A stretch of DNA of 64,000 nt from Thermostichus vulcanus str. 'Rupite' (GTDB lineage: Bacteria > Cyanobacteriota > Cyanobacteriia > Thermostichales > Thermostichaceae): positions 17,229-81,228 of the forward strand of contig NZ_JAFIRA010000009.1 in NCBI RefSeq assembly GCF_022848905.1. Direction: 5' to 3'. A program made the position numbers and the translations under genes. The notes beneath the pieces are model-generated. The model searched no databases, was not told the origin of the DNA, and saw only the letters and a list, made by a program, of their open reading frames with translations. Positions 23,696 through 32,445 of this stretch are shown piece by piece. Position 1 is the stretch's first letter, and the number at the start of each line of letters is the position of its first letter.

Positions 23696-24136
23696 TCATT
23701 CAACGGGATCCCTGGGAAGTGAGGCTTGGGGTTCGGGGGACTCGGGGATCTGGGTTTCCATCCAATAACCCACCAGCACTCCCACCAGCACGGAGAAAAT
23801 CAACCCCAACTTGTGGGGCCAGCCAAAGGTGAGGAGAGCGAACCCCCCTGCACTGAGCACAGCAAGGCCCATCGGCAGGGTCACCACATAGGGCACCATC
23901 ATGCCGATAAAGGTGACGCTCATGGCAAAATCCATCCCCCACCCTTGGGTATCCGGGATCCTCTGCCCGACTGTCAACCCCAGCAGTGTGGATACCTGCC
24001 AGGCCAAGTACATCAAGCCCGCCGCCCCGAGGTAGAAAAGGCCATGGGTACTAGACAGTAGATGCTGGAAACTGAGCGCAGATTGTGCAGATTGCTCTGA
24101 TTTTAAGAAGCCCAGTTCATCAGGGTCTTGCTCTAT
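23696..24136 (-). pseudogene. azlC: N-terminally truncated azlC
   Basis: The C-terminal 146 codons of an AzlC-type branched-chain amino-acid export permease: FYLGAAGLMYLAWQVSTLLG, then DFAMSVTFIGMMVPYVV and LLTFGWPHKLGLIFSVLVGVLVGYW. A full AzlC has about 230 residues. The homologous frame stops at a TGA just beyond 24136, and the ABC ATPase stop lies at 24177, so the first third or more of the gene is gone. An internal ATG at 24016 could start a 106-residue fragment. With azlD broken downstream, the locus cannot make an exporter. Confidence 0.7.
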
Positions 24137-24176
24137 TCAGTGTTCTACTGCGTTCTGCTGCCCCACAGCCTCCCAA

Positions 24177-25727
24177 TCACACCTCCGTCGGGATCCCGTG
24201 GATCTTGCCGCCGATCATCTGCCCTAGCCGTGAAACCGTAAGCTCCGCTACTGGAACGGGTTCAGAAACTTGTCCACCGCTAAACACCATCACCCGATCA
24301 CTGTATTGCATAATTTCGTCCAAGTCGGCTGAAGTAAACAGAATCGCCGTGCCGGTTTGGGTGCGCTCTAACAATTGACCCCACACCCATAGGGTCGACT
24401 CGATATCCAGTCCTCGCGTCGGGTGTTCCATCAGCAACAGCGTCAGGGGGGTAGGCAGAAGGGCCAGTTGGCTACGTTGCTGGTTCCCTCCCGAAAGTTG
24501 CTCTACCCGACTGTGGGTGTGCCCGCGAATGCTGAAGTGCTCGATGGCCGCTTGGGCTTGTTGACGGGCCAGGGACCAGTTCACCCAGGGATCCCGTTGC
24601 TGCAGGGCAAAATGCTCTTGTAAGGTCAGTCCAGGGATCAACCCTTCTCGCAGGCGATCCGCCGGAGAAAAACCCACCCCGCGCCGCAAATACTCTGCAT
24701 AGGGTCGGCCCGCCATCTCTTGCCCTTGCAGCCGGATTCGTCCCTGAAGGGGGGGCAACAACCCCGCACAAGCCAGTAACAATTGCCGTTGCCCGCTTCC
24801 TTCCAACCCCGCCAGACCGATCACCTCCCCCGCTTGTACTCTCAAATCGGGCAAAACAAGGGTGAGATGATCCTGTCGCAACAGCAGCGAGCGGAGCTCC
24901 AGTAAGGGATCCCCTTGCAGAACCCCTAGGCGGGGCCGACCGGGAGCTGCCAATTCCCGTCCAAACATTAGGTCAATCAGCCTTTGTTCTAGGGAGGTGG
25001 AGCGGAAGTCGTTGATAGATGCTTCTTCAACAGATAGAGAATGGCCTTGGGGAGTGTTCTGTCCCCTCACTGGAAGGGATCCCACCACCTGACCCTGCCG
25101 CATCACCGTCACCCAGTCGCAAAGCCGTTCCACATCCTCCAGTTTGTGAGACACAAAGATCACCGATTTACCCTGATCCGCCAATCGGCGCAACGCTGCA
25201 AACAAGAGATCCTTTTGGGAGGCAGAAATGCCTGTGGTGGGTTCGTCCAAGATCAGGGTGTTGATCCCCAGCGAGAGCAACCGCAAAATTTCCAGTTGTT
25301 GCCGCTCCCCCACCGTTAGGTCGCCAATGACCCCCTCTGGGCTGAGGTCAAAACCAAACTCTTCACACCCTTTCTTGAGCTGTTTTCGGCTTTCCCCACG
25401 CCCTAAGCCAAAGCGCCCCGGTTGTCCGGCAATAAAGTTTTCCAGCACCGTTAGAGACGGGAAATCCAGGGGATCCTGGTGCAACATGCCAATGCCCAGG
25501 CGAATCGCGGCGGCGGGGCTGCCGATCTGAACCGGTTGCCCATCTACACGAATCTCCCCCTGATCACAACGCAAGAAGCCACTGAGGATCTTGACCAGAG
25601 TACTTTTGCCCGCCCCATTTTCTCCCAACAGGCCGTGAATGGTGCCCGCCTCTACCAGCAAGGACACCTCTCGGTTGGCCTGTACTGTTCCGAAGCGTTT
25701 GTGAATGTTGAGTAGTTCGATCTTCAT
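24177..25727 (-). CDS. Twin-ATPase subunit of a sugar/nucleoside ABC importer
   Basis: A 516-residue protein with two ABC ATPase domains in tandem. The first has Walker A LLGENGAGKSTL near 34-45, signature LTVGERQQLEI and Walker B LILDEPTTGIS. The second lacks a canonical Walker A (LAGLEGSGQRQLL) but keeps signature LSGGNQQRSQLA and MEHPTRGLDIES. This pattern is typical of RbsA/MglA and the nucleoside family NupA/YufO; HQDPLDFPSLTV and FSPADRLREGLIPGLTL point to the latter. It would power uptake of a nucleoside or similar substrate with two permeases and a BMP-type lipoprotein, none of which is adjacent. The ATG at 25727 has a weak ribosome site. Confidence 0.88.
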   Translation of the reverse strand: MKIELLNIHKRFGTVQANREVSLLVEAGTIHGLLGENGAGKSTLVKILSGFLRCDQGEIRVDGQPVQIGSPAAAIRLGIGMLHQDPLDFPSLTVLENFIAGQPGRFGLGRGESRKQLKKGCEEFGFDLSPEGVIGDLTVGERQQLEILRLLSLGINTLILDEPTTGISASQKDLLFAALRRLADQGKSVIFVSHKLEDVERLCDWVTVMRQGQVVGSLPVRGQNTPQGHSLSVEEASINDFRSTSLEQRLIDLMFGRELAAPGRPRLGVLQGDPLLELRSLLLRQDHLTLVLPDLRVQAGEVIGLAGLEGSGQRQLLLACAGLLPPLQGRIRLQGQEMAGRPYAEYLRRGVGFSPADRLREGLIPGLTLQEHFALQQRDPWVNWSLARQQAQAAIEHFSIRGHTHSRVEQLSGGNQQRSQLALLPTPLTLLLMEHPTRGLDIESTLWVWGQLLERTQTGTAILFTSADLDEIMQYSDRVMVFSGGQVSEPVPVAELTVSRLGQMIGGKIHGIPTEV

Positions 25728-25975
25728 GGTGCTTATGCTAGACCGCTGCCCCTCAGGGGAAAAGTTCCGACACAGACATCATGCTACCGATATGCCCAAA
25801 GAGTTTTGATATAAGCAGTCGGCTTTCTTGCAGGAGAGGCTTCTCTAGCCATGCTCTTGAAGTCAAAAACTAAAACTCGTGCATTATCACCTGGGGGCGT
25901 CTCCCAAAGTGGCGCGTCCTCAAAGGGTCGACTCGATTTCAGGACGGCCAGAGGGGAAGGGGCGGCACTTCCGCT

Positions 25976-26794
25976 TTAGAGCAGCTCATCAATCCACAAC
26001 AACACCTGTCGCAGCTCAGCCCCAAGGACTCCCCCTTGTTCTAGATTGATCTCCACCAACTGCTTAAGGGCAAGCAGCTTGATGTTCGCCTCCACGGCAG
26101 CAGTGGCAATCGCGGGTGCCCCCGGCAGATAGCCACTAGCCCCTAGATCCAGGAGGGCGGCCCGCCGCAGATGTACATTTTCGTGAGCCAACATCGGCAA
26201 CAGGCGCTGGGCAAAAGCAGGATCCTGCGTGAGGCGATAGCAAGCTCGGGCCGCTGCACATTGCAACCGCAGCGAGTCGTGCTCCAGATAGGGGTGGATG
26301 TGTTCTAGGCTTCCGGGAGGTTGGAGCTGCCCTAGGGCTTCGATGAGAGCCTCGAGAGCAGCCAGAGCTTCGGTTTCTAGCCCCTGCTCCACGAAGTGCA
26401 GCCCTTCGATCAACACGGCCCCCAACTCGGCAATATTCTGTTGAAGGTTCTGTTGAAGGGCAATTTCCGCTAGGGCTTGGGCCGCCGCCGCCACCACCTG
26501 ACCATCGGAACACCGCAGGGCCTTAATCAAGGCCGGGATCCCTTCAGTAGACCCCAATTTACCCAGGGCACGAGCGGCATTGCGCCGCAGCGGGTAGCCC
26601 CCCTGAGCCGTGCGATCGGTTTCATCCGCCAATGCCTCGATCAAAGCTGGGATCCCGGCTTGAATCCGCATTCGCCCTAGCCACCAAGCCGCATAGTAAC
26701 GTTCCCCCGGATCCCCGTAGCGCAACTTGGCGATCTGTCCAGCAGGGGTCAGATCCACTGGCGGATGGGGATCCCGAGGAACGGCTGTCGTCAT
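25976..26794 (-). CDS. cpcE: Phycocyanobilin lyase subunit CpcE
   Basis: HEAT-repeat protein of 272 residues that, with CpcF, attaches phycocyanobilin to the alpha-phycocyanin cysteine. The diagnostic stretch YYAAWWLGRMRIQAGIPALIEAL, followed by ETDRTAQGGYPLRRNAARALGKLG, is characteristic of CpcE. Further HEAT helices run to the C-terminus (LGAELRQVLLWIDELL). The ATG at 26794 is 23 nt after the cpcC stop, so it is the fourth gene of the cpcB-A-C-E series. No cpcF is in the window. The ribosome site is weak, consistent with low expression relative to cpcBA. The frame is open upstream into cpcC, without similarity. Confidence 0.88.
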   Translation of the reverse strand: MTTAVPRDPHPPVDLTPAGQIAKLRYGDPGERYYAAWWLGRMRIQAGIPALIEALADETDRTAQGGYPLRRNAARALGKLGSTEGIPALIKALRCSDGQVVAAAAQALAEIALQQNLQQNIAELGAVLIEGLHFVEQGLETEALAALEALIEALGQLQPPGSLEHIHPYLEHDSLRLQCAAARACYRLTQDPAFAQRLLPMLAHENVHLRRAALLDLGASGYLPGAPAIATAAVEANIKLLALKQLVEINLEQGGVLGAELRQVLLWIDELL

Positions 26795-26816
26795 GAACTG
26801 GAAATTTGAGGCGGGA

Positions 26817-27674
26817 CTAAGCACTACGAACGCTGACGATCTTGGCTCCCGACTTGAGCACCCGCTGCATCGTCGCCGACAGTTGATCGGCAGAAACAAA
26901 GATTTGTTGGTTGGATTTACGTACCCGGCTAGAGGTGGCCAAGGCAGAGTCAGGGTTGAGCAAACGAGTCACTTCCACACAGAACATGCGGTCGGATGCG
27001 CCCGTTGGCGGCCCTAGGTGCTTAGAAATGGGGCTGGGGGGCAACAGACCCCGTACTCCAATGCGCCGAATCGCCGGGGTAAAGCCAGTTGCCAAAGCTG
27101 TCATCAAGCGCGGTCTAGGCCCCTGGGAGCGATCGTTGTTGGCGTAGCCACCGTAGAGGGCAAACATATTGGTGAAATCGCGGGTGGAATAGGAGCGACG
27201 GTACTCAAAGCCGCGCGGGTAGGGGACGATGTTGTCGCCGAAGGATTCCAGATATTCTGGGCTATCGATGTAGGAGTCGATTTCCGCTCCATGACCACCA
27301 GCTTGGTAAATATCCAGGTGGCGGGCAATATCTTTACCATCTGTAGGGGCACGGCCCAACAGATGTTTGAAGTTGAGTTCGATAGCCCGGGTTTGGGAGT
27401 TGGGGTAGAAAAACCGCTTTTTATAGGCTTCGGATTTGGCGATCAAGCGTACAAATTCCCGTACCGTCAAACTACCTTGGCGCAGCAGCGATTCGGCACT
27501 GGCCAATTCAGCTACATCGGCCCCAAACAAATGATCGTTGCCCAACACCTGACGATAGATGGCCCGCAGCACGGCATTGATCTGATCCTGGCTGGCATTG
27601 GGGCGCAACTCCAATGGGGTGCTATCCGTAATGCCCCGGATCCCCATCTGGCTTGCCACTGTGATTGCACTCAT
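26817..27674 (-). CDS. cpcC: Phycobilisome rod linker polypeptide CpcC
   Basis: A 285-residue linker that joins phycocyanin hexamers in the rod. The N-terminal pfam00427 domain (residues about 20-175) shows AVLRAIYRQVLGNDHLF, LTVREFVRLIAKSEAYKKRFF, ELNFKHLLGRAP and DSPEYLESFGDNIVPYPRGF. A short linker leads to the C-terminal CpcD-like domain (MFCVEVTRLL to KIVSVRSA). The start ATG at 27674 has AGGGGA upstream. It is the only rod linker visible. A 290-nt spacer containing a stem-loop separates it from cpcA, which would let cpcBA be made in excess over the linker. Confidence 0.95.
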   Translation of the reverse strand: MSAITVASQMGIRGITDSTPLELRPNASQDQINAVLRAIYRQVLGNDHLFGADVAELASAESLLRQGSLTVREFVRLIAKSEAYKKRFFYPNSQTRAIELNFKHLLGRAPTDGKDIARHLDIYQAGGHGAEIDSYIDSPEYLESFGDNIVPYPRGFEYRRSYSTRDFTNMFALYGGYANNDRSQGPRPRLMTALATGFTPAIRRIGVRGLLPPSPISKHLGPPTGASDRMFCVEVTRLLNPDSALATSSRVRKSNQQIFVSADQLSATMQRVLKSGAKIVSVRSA

Positions 27675-27897
27675 GCTGATTCCCCTGATTGATTGAACTG
27701 AATTGACAAAAGGCTTTCGTGATATCCCTCTGGGCCTTGGAAGCAAGATCACCCGAGTATCGGCTAGATCAAAGTGGAGCAACAGCAGTGCTCCCCCATC
27801 CGGAAGATCGAACCCTCACCCAAGCAGGGCAGAAGAGATCCATCCACCAGGCGATAGGCTCACCCCCATTGCCCCCAATGACCTTTCCTCAGAACTG

Positions 27898-27955
27898 GCC
27901 TAGAGTGCTTAACCCTCTTGGCAATCCCCAGAATCACCCGGATCCCACTCTAGGC
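27898..27955 (-). promoter_or_regulatory. Stem-loop between cpcA and cpcC
   Basis: A perfect 10-bp inverted repeat (GCCTAGAGTG and CACTCTAGGC) with a 38-nt loop lies 9 nt past the cpcA stop. No T-run follows on the minus strand. It is a candidate processing/stabilising or partial-termination hairpin that keeps cpcBA mRNA above linker mRNA. Confidence 0.5.
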
Positions 27956-27964
27956 TGAGCTGGC

Positions 27965-28447
27965 TTAGCTGAGGGCGTTGATGGCGTAGTCGATGTAGGT
28001 GTTGGCTTCCGTAGCCGCTTGTCCACTCAAGCCATGGTTGGCTTTGATGTAGCGCAGGGCTTCGATGAACCAGCTGGGGGAGAGTTCAAAAGCGGTGTTG
28101 ATCTCGCGGATCCCGGCCAACTGGTACTCATCCATAGGACCAGTGCCACCCGCCACCAAGCAGTAGGTGATGTAGCGCAGGTAGTGGCGCACGTCACGAG
28201 CACACTTGTCTTTGCCGGCTTGGTTGTTGCATTGTCCACCCGGCTGGGTGGTGTAGGGGAACTTGGCGTACACTGCCTCGGTGGCACCGCGTACTAGTTC
28301 ATCAGCGCGGTTGGTCAGGGCTTGAGCCGCTTCCATGCTGGCGGCAGCACGCTGCAGGCGGCCATTGATGGCCTGCAATTCGCTGTTGCTCAGATAGCGC
28401 CCTTGGCTATCAGCGGTGGCAATGGCGTCAACAATCGGGGTTTGCAT
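27965..28447 (-). CDS. cpcA: C-phycocyanin alpha subunit
   Basis: Light-harvesting biliprotein of the phycobilisome rod, 160 residues (most CpcA have 162). It shows [26 protein letters not shown], the chromophore cysteine in DKCARD (Cys82, equivalent to Cys84), [15 protein letters not shown] and the conserved C-terminus [20 protein letters not shown]. One phycocyanobilin is attached by CpcE/F. The two-residue deletion lies in the loop before the cysteine ([11 protein letters not shown]), which also carries an extra Cys73. It is second in the cpc operon, 168 nt after cpcB. Start at 28447 with AAGGAGCG upstream. Confidence 0.98.
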   Translation of the reverse strand: MQTPIVDAIATADSQGRYLSNSELQAINGRLQRAAASMEAAQALTNRADELVRGATEAVYAKFPYTTQPGGQCNNQAGKDKCARDVRHYLRYITYCLVAGGTGPMDEYQLAGIREINTAFELSPSWFIEALRYIKANHGLSGQAATEANTYIDYAINALS

Positions 28448-28615
28448 GATTCAAAACGCTCCTTTACTTAAGCTCGACGCAAAAAAACAAAGCAAAAATT
28501 CAACAAGGTGCAACTGCAAAAAGAAGATTGTTTCCTCACGGGATCCCAACAATACGGTCTCGATCCCACCGCGTGGGTACTCAGGACTGGAACTGGGACG
28601 GAAGCCCAATCCGGC

Positions 28616-29134
28616 TCAAACCACTGCAGCAGCGGCGCGATCAAAATAAGACTCCATTTCTGCTACCAGCGCACTGCAATCGCCACGGGTGATGCCATTG
28701 GGATCGTTCACCACAGCCACGGCGGCTTTCTTCATTTTTTGGATGCCATTGGCAACCGAGCTGCCGGGGGTACCCAGAGCTTGGTAGGTTTCCCGCAAGC
28801 CGTTCAAGCAGCGCTCGTTCAAAACACTGGCATCCCCAGCAGCCAAGGCATAGGTGATGTAGCGGAGGATAATGTCCATATCCCGCAAACAGGCAGCCAC
28901 ATTACGGCTGGGGTAAGCAGGGCCACCAGGAGCATTCAGGTTAGGCTCTTCGGCGAACAGCTCACGGATGGCATCGGTAACGATCTTGGAGGCATTGCTG
29001 GTGAGGCGGTTGACGGCATCCAAGCGCTTGTTGCCTTCGGCAATCACTTGCTGAAGGGCAGAAAACTCGTTGGCCCCTAGAAAAGCACCTTTGGAATCGG
29101 CTTGTGCAACAACTTTGCCAAATACATCATTCAT
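28616..29134 (-). CDS. cpcB: C-phycocyanin beta subunit
   Basis: A 172-residue beta subunit with two bilin sites: Cys82 in VAACLRD (CpcS-type lyase) and Cys153 in TRGDCSAL (CpcT-type lyase). The start [16 protein letters not shown] is typical and the ATG at 29134 follows AGGGAGA. It forms (alpha-beta)3 rings with CpcA. It leads the operon; the promoter must lie in the long upstream spacer shared with the divergent cpcT. All expected structural residues near the chromophore ([13 protein letters not shown]) are present. Confidence 0.98.
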   Translation of the reverse strand: MNDVFGKVVAQADSKGAFLGANEFSALQQVIAEGNKRLDAVNRLTSNASKIVTDAIRELFAEEPNLNAPGGPAYPSRNVAACLRDMDIILRYITYALAAGDASVLNERCLNGLRETYQALGTPGSSVANGIQKMKKAAVAVVNDPNGITRGDCSALVAEMESYFDRAAAAVV

Positions 29135-29883
29135 GGTTTCGGATCTCCCTAGCGAAAGCAAAAGAGGTTATGTATCTACATCCCGGTTCCACGCCACTGA
29201 GAACAGACACTTTACGGGAATGGGAGGGTGCTTGGATCCCTGTTGCCGAGGAGCACTGTTGCCAATAGAAACAAACTCACCGACGGGATCAAAGCCAGTA
29301 GAACCAAGATGGGCAAGCAATTTCCTTCCATTCCCAGCCACAGTAGACCAACCCCCGAGGGCCATAACCACTCGACAGCGCAACCTTCGGGATCCAGCGC
29401 TCAAGGGATCCCCACCGGTGCTGCACACCCCGCAGAGCGGGATCGCTAACGGCAATCTCAACTGGGCAGACGAGGAAAAGCTGGCTCGCCTTGTTTCCAG
29501 TCCTTTTCTACCCCGAAGGCAGGAATCGATTGAGTCAAAAAATGTAAAGGGGCTTTACCTGACGCAAAAGAGCTTAGATCAGCTCTCACTACGGGATCCG
29601 GACCCATTCCCTCTACCCTTCATGGGCATAGTTTTTACAAAAGAATAGATTTCTTGATGCAATGTTATAACGCAAAGAAAAATGTAGAACCCGATTCTGG
29701 TTTTGGGGCTTGGATTAGAGCCATTCTCAGTGTACTGATGAACATTCTCATAAACCATACATAATTTAATATTTGTCGAAATCCTTTGTTGGGGCTGAGG
29801 TTGAGGGCAAAATCGGAGAAGCTCCCCCTCGACGACCTGAAATTTTCGGTATACACCTTTACAGAACTTTTGAGTGCTCGCTG
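29135..29883. other. Long cpc promoter/leader region
   Basis: About 750 nt between cpcB (minus) and cpcT (plus). The half near cpcB is GC-rich; from about 29620 to 29780 the DNA turns AT-rich. On the minus strand TATAAC (near 29662-29668) is a possible -10 box, which would give a cpcB leader of more than 500 nt, as is usual for cpc operons. A matching -35 is not clear. No conserved gene or RNA family was recognised here; frames in it look non-coding. Confidence 0.4.
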
Positions 29884-30507
29884 ATGTCTGCTTCATCCCA
29901 TCCCCACTTTTCCCCAGAGCTGCTCCAGATGGCACGCTGGTTGGCAGGAGACTTCTGCAACCGGGAACAAGCCTGGGAAAATCCACCGTTTTTTGCACAA
30001 ATTCGGGTTGCCTATCGCCCGTTGCCCACTCCAGCTTTGTCGGGGATCGGCTTTTATGTGGAGCAAGCCTATGGCGGCCATTTGGAGGATCCCTATCGTC
30101 AGGCAGTGGTGGAATTGAGGCAAACCAGATCTGGGATGGTGATCCGCAACTATCGACCGTTAGAGCCGGAGCGATGGCGGGGATGTGCTCGGGAACAGCC
30201 TGACCGGCTGAGGCATCTGCAGGTTGCGGATATCACCTATCTGCCAGGGTGTGATGTGCATGTGCAGCAGCAGGGATCCCGCTTTGTGGGCGCAACGGAA
30301 CCAGGACAGAAGTGTTGTGTGGTGCGCAAAGGCCAAACCACCTATCTGCAAACCCGCATTGAACTGAGCGAAAACCAATTGAGCAGCCACGATCAAGGCA
30401 TGGATCCGACAACCCATGAGCAGGTTTGGGGGGCTTTGGCGGGGGCCTTTCGCTTCCAAAAGATCACCGATTGGCAATCCGAGTTACCTATGATCTCAGG
30501 AATCTAG
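29884..30507 (+). CDS. cpcT: Phycobilin lyase CpcT
   Basis: CpcT/CpeT-family chromophore lyase of 207 residues. It attaches phycocyanobilin to Cys153 of beta-phycocyanin, which is present in the neighbouring CpcB. Recognisable parts are LLQMARWLAGDFCNREQAW and PPFFAQIRVAYRPLP near the N-terminus, YVEQAYG, PYRQAVVEL, and CDVHVQQQG then GATEPGQKCCV in the middle. The start is the ATG at 29884 (MSASSHPHFS); an upstream in-frame start at 29773 lies in AT-rich leader DNA and adds no similarity. The gene is divergent from cpcB, sharing its control region. Confidence 0.93.
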   Translation: MSASSHPHFSPELLQMARWLAGDFCNREQAWENPPFFAQIRVAYRPLPTPALSGIGFYVEQAYGGHLEDPYRQAVVELRQTRSGMVIRNYRPLEPERWRGCAREQPDRLRHLQVADITYLPGCDVHVQQQGSRFVGATEPGQKCCVVRKGQTTYLQTRIELSENQLSSHDQGMDPTTHEQVWGALAGAFRFQKITDWQSELPMISGI

Positions 30508-30694
30508 CTTGGATCTAGCACCTCAACCCCCAAGTTAACTGCGCTCTTGCGCGACTGCCAGACACCAGCCCTGTGTACACTGTCCTTGAACTGGGATCCA
30601 CTCCAACCCATCCTGCTGAGCAACTGCAAAGGGTTCTGTTGGAAAGCGCCAGTTCATTCTCTGTTCAACTTCCTGTTCAACTGAAGTGGGATCC

Positions 30695-31792
30695 ATGCAC
30701 ACCCTGCCTGGGAAGCTAGCCAGACAACTGGATGGATTACAGTGGGGATCCCTCTGGGGTGTCCTGCTGGCACTGGTTTGTTTTCTGGGCAGCAGTGGGT
30801 GTTCCGGCCAAAGTGAGTCTGCGGCTCCCCCATTGGTACTGCCTCCGCCCCAGTTGGGAGCCGAATCGATCCCGATGCCGGTGCGTACCCTGGGCAACAG
30901 TCGCTTTAAATTGCTGGGCTTGAATGTGGGGGTGGCAGGAAGAGGTGCTGAGTTGCTCCTGGATACGGGGTCAGCAGGGCTGCGCATCCTGTCTAGTGCA
31001 GCGGGTGCTTTTGGCTTAGAACGGACAACGACCCCTTCTACTGTGACCTTTGGGGATGGCACTCAATTCATCGGCGTCTTGGCGCGTGCTCCCTTCAGTT
31101 TGGGGGGGATTCAAAGTCGAGAACCCGTGACGCTGCAGTTGATCGACCAAGTCACCTGTGTGGATGCTTTGGTGGGGGGCTGTTCGGAAACCTTGTTTGG
31201 GGAAGGGCGGCCCTTTGCAGGGATCCTCGGTACAGCTTTGGATGAGCGCAGTGCGGATCGGGAGGTGTTTAGTCCGCTCACGCGCTTACCGGGCAATTTT
31301 CGTTCGGGTTACATCCTCCAAACCGGCGGATTTAACTCTCCCCAAGGTATTTTCACGGTGGGGCTGACGGAGGCCAACACCGCTGGTTTTAATTTTCGAC
31401 AATTTCCACAGGTAGGCACCTTTCCGGATGGCACTCCCATTTGGCGGGATGAGGCCCTACAAGTTGCTTATACTATCAGTAATACTTCTATTCAAAATAT
31501 CCTGAGTCCCACTCAATTTGATAGTGGTTCTTCGGATATCTTTCTGAATGTCAGTTTGTTGGGAGCAGCGCCCTTTTCCACCTCTACCTTGCCAGCAGGG
31601 GCAGAGTGGCGGGCAGTTTTGGAGGGGGCTTTTGACTATCGCATCCGGGTGGGTTTTCCGGTTACCCCCAGTCGGGATCGCATTTTCGTAAATGGGCTTT
31701 TGAATAAACAGTTGTTGGGTATGCCACTGTTTTTTAATGCCGATATTGCCTTTGATGTCGAGCGGGGGCGGATAGGTTTTCGCCTGCGCTAA
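30695..31792 (+). CDS. Pepsin-like aspartic protease homolog, exported
   Basis: A 365-residue exported protein. An N-terminal hydrophobic stretch ends in LGSSGC, compatible with a signal peptide and perhaps a lipoprotein cysteine. Two aspartic-protease signatures are visible: LLLDTGSAGLRIL (about residue 90) and FDSGSSDIFL (about residue 270), the spacing expected of a two-lobed pepsin-type enzyme. It also resembles DUF3443 proteins, which share VDTGSxGLR. Activity would be extracytoplasmic proteolysis at low pH, but this is inference. Start is ATG 30695, or GTG 30686 three codons earlier. Confidence 0.7.
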   Translation: MHTLPGKLARQLDGLQWGSLWGVLLALVCFLGSSGCSGQSESAAPPLVLPPPQLGAESIPMPVRTLGNSRFKLLGLNVGVAGRGAELLLDTGSAGLRILSSAAGAFGLERTTTPSTVTFGDGTQFIGVLARAPFSLGGIQSREPVTLQLIDQVTCVDALVGGCSETLFGEGRPFAGILGTALDERSADREVFSPLTRLPGNFRSGYILQTGGFNSPQGIFTVGLTEANTAGFNFRQFPQVGTFPDGTPIWRDEALQVAYTISNTSIQNILSPTQFDSGSSDIFLNVSLLGAAPFSTSTLPAGAEWRAVLEGAFDYRIRVGFPVTPSRDRIFVNGLLNKQLLGMPLFFNADIAFDVERGRIGFRLR

Positions 31793-31835
31793 CGGGTGAG
31801 ATGGTAACAGGCCGAGTTGTGGAGCAGAATCGAGG

Positions 31836-32330
31836 ATGCGAAGTCAGATGCCAACTCAGGAGGGAAGCCGATTCCTCCCAGGAGAAAAGCGACTATCCAG
31901 ATGGCTTGCCTGGATCGGTTGGCTGCTGATCGGTTGGCTGGGGTTATCCATGCCGGTGTGGGCCTTGAGCCTAGGGGATCCCTTGCCGGAGTGGGCCAAA
32001 CCGATGCCTGTGGGGCGGCAGCAGGTACGGGGTGTAGAACACGACCAAGGCCAAGACCAGATTCGCGCCTATGGCAACGAAGCGGGGCAGGTGTTTTGGA
32101 TTCAAATCCAGAGCCGATCGGATCTCCCGCCAGACTATCGGGAGTATTTGGGAGAGTATCAGCAATTCCCGCCGCAGGTGGTGGAAGTGGTGCCCTTGCG
32201 GGCGCGCACATTGCGCTTTCGCCAGGGATCCCGCAGTGCTGAATGGCGGGTGATGGGCATGAGCGGCCAGTTTCAAGCGGAAGCCATTAGTCAGGATCTT
32301 GCCCCAAGAGGATTCAACCGGCAGGATTGA
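31836..32330 (+). CDS. Exported hypothetical protein
   Basis: A 164-residue protein with a basic N-terminus, a Trp-rich hydrophobic segment (WLAWIGWLLIGWLGLSMPVWA) and a likely cleavage after VWA. The mature part is about 120 residues, acidic and without cysteine. I do not recognise the family. The start at 31836 has GGAGC about 12 nt upstream; a second ATG lies 4 codons in. An overlapping frame 31817-32242 lacks any protein-like pattern. It follows the pepsin-like gene by 43 nt, so both may be co-transcribed envelope proteins. Confidence 0.6.
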   Translation: MRSQMPTQEGSRFLPGEKRLSRWLAWIGWLLIGWLGLSMPVWALSLGDPLPEWAKPMPVGRQQVRGVEHDQGQDQIRAYGNEAGQVFWIQIQSRSDLPPDYREYLGEYQQFPPQVVEVVPLRARTLRFRQGSRSAEWRVMGMSGQFQAEAISQDLAPRGFNRQD

Positions 32331-32445
32331 ACAAAAGATTGAACCAATGCCAGCCTGAGGAGCAGGTTGTGTCTATGCTCAGTCTTGGCGGTTGCAACAA
32401 CCCATTGCACCAAAGAAGGCACGCCAGCAGGAACGTCAGGAAGGG

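Noticed and set aside
29070..29648. 192-codon plus-strand frame across the cpcB start and leader
   Set aside because: Antisense to cpcB at its 5' end, no ribosome site and non-protein-like composition; better read as leader DNA.
31817..32242. Overlapping plus-strand frame of 141 codons
   Set aside because: The +1 frame from 31836 has a proper signal peptide; this one is Arg/Gly/Ala-rich without pattern.
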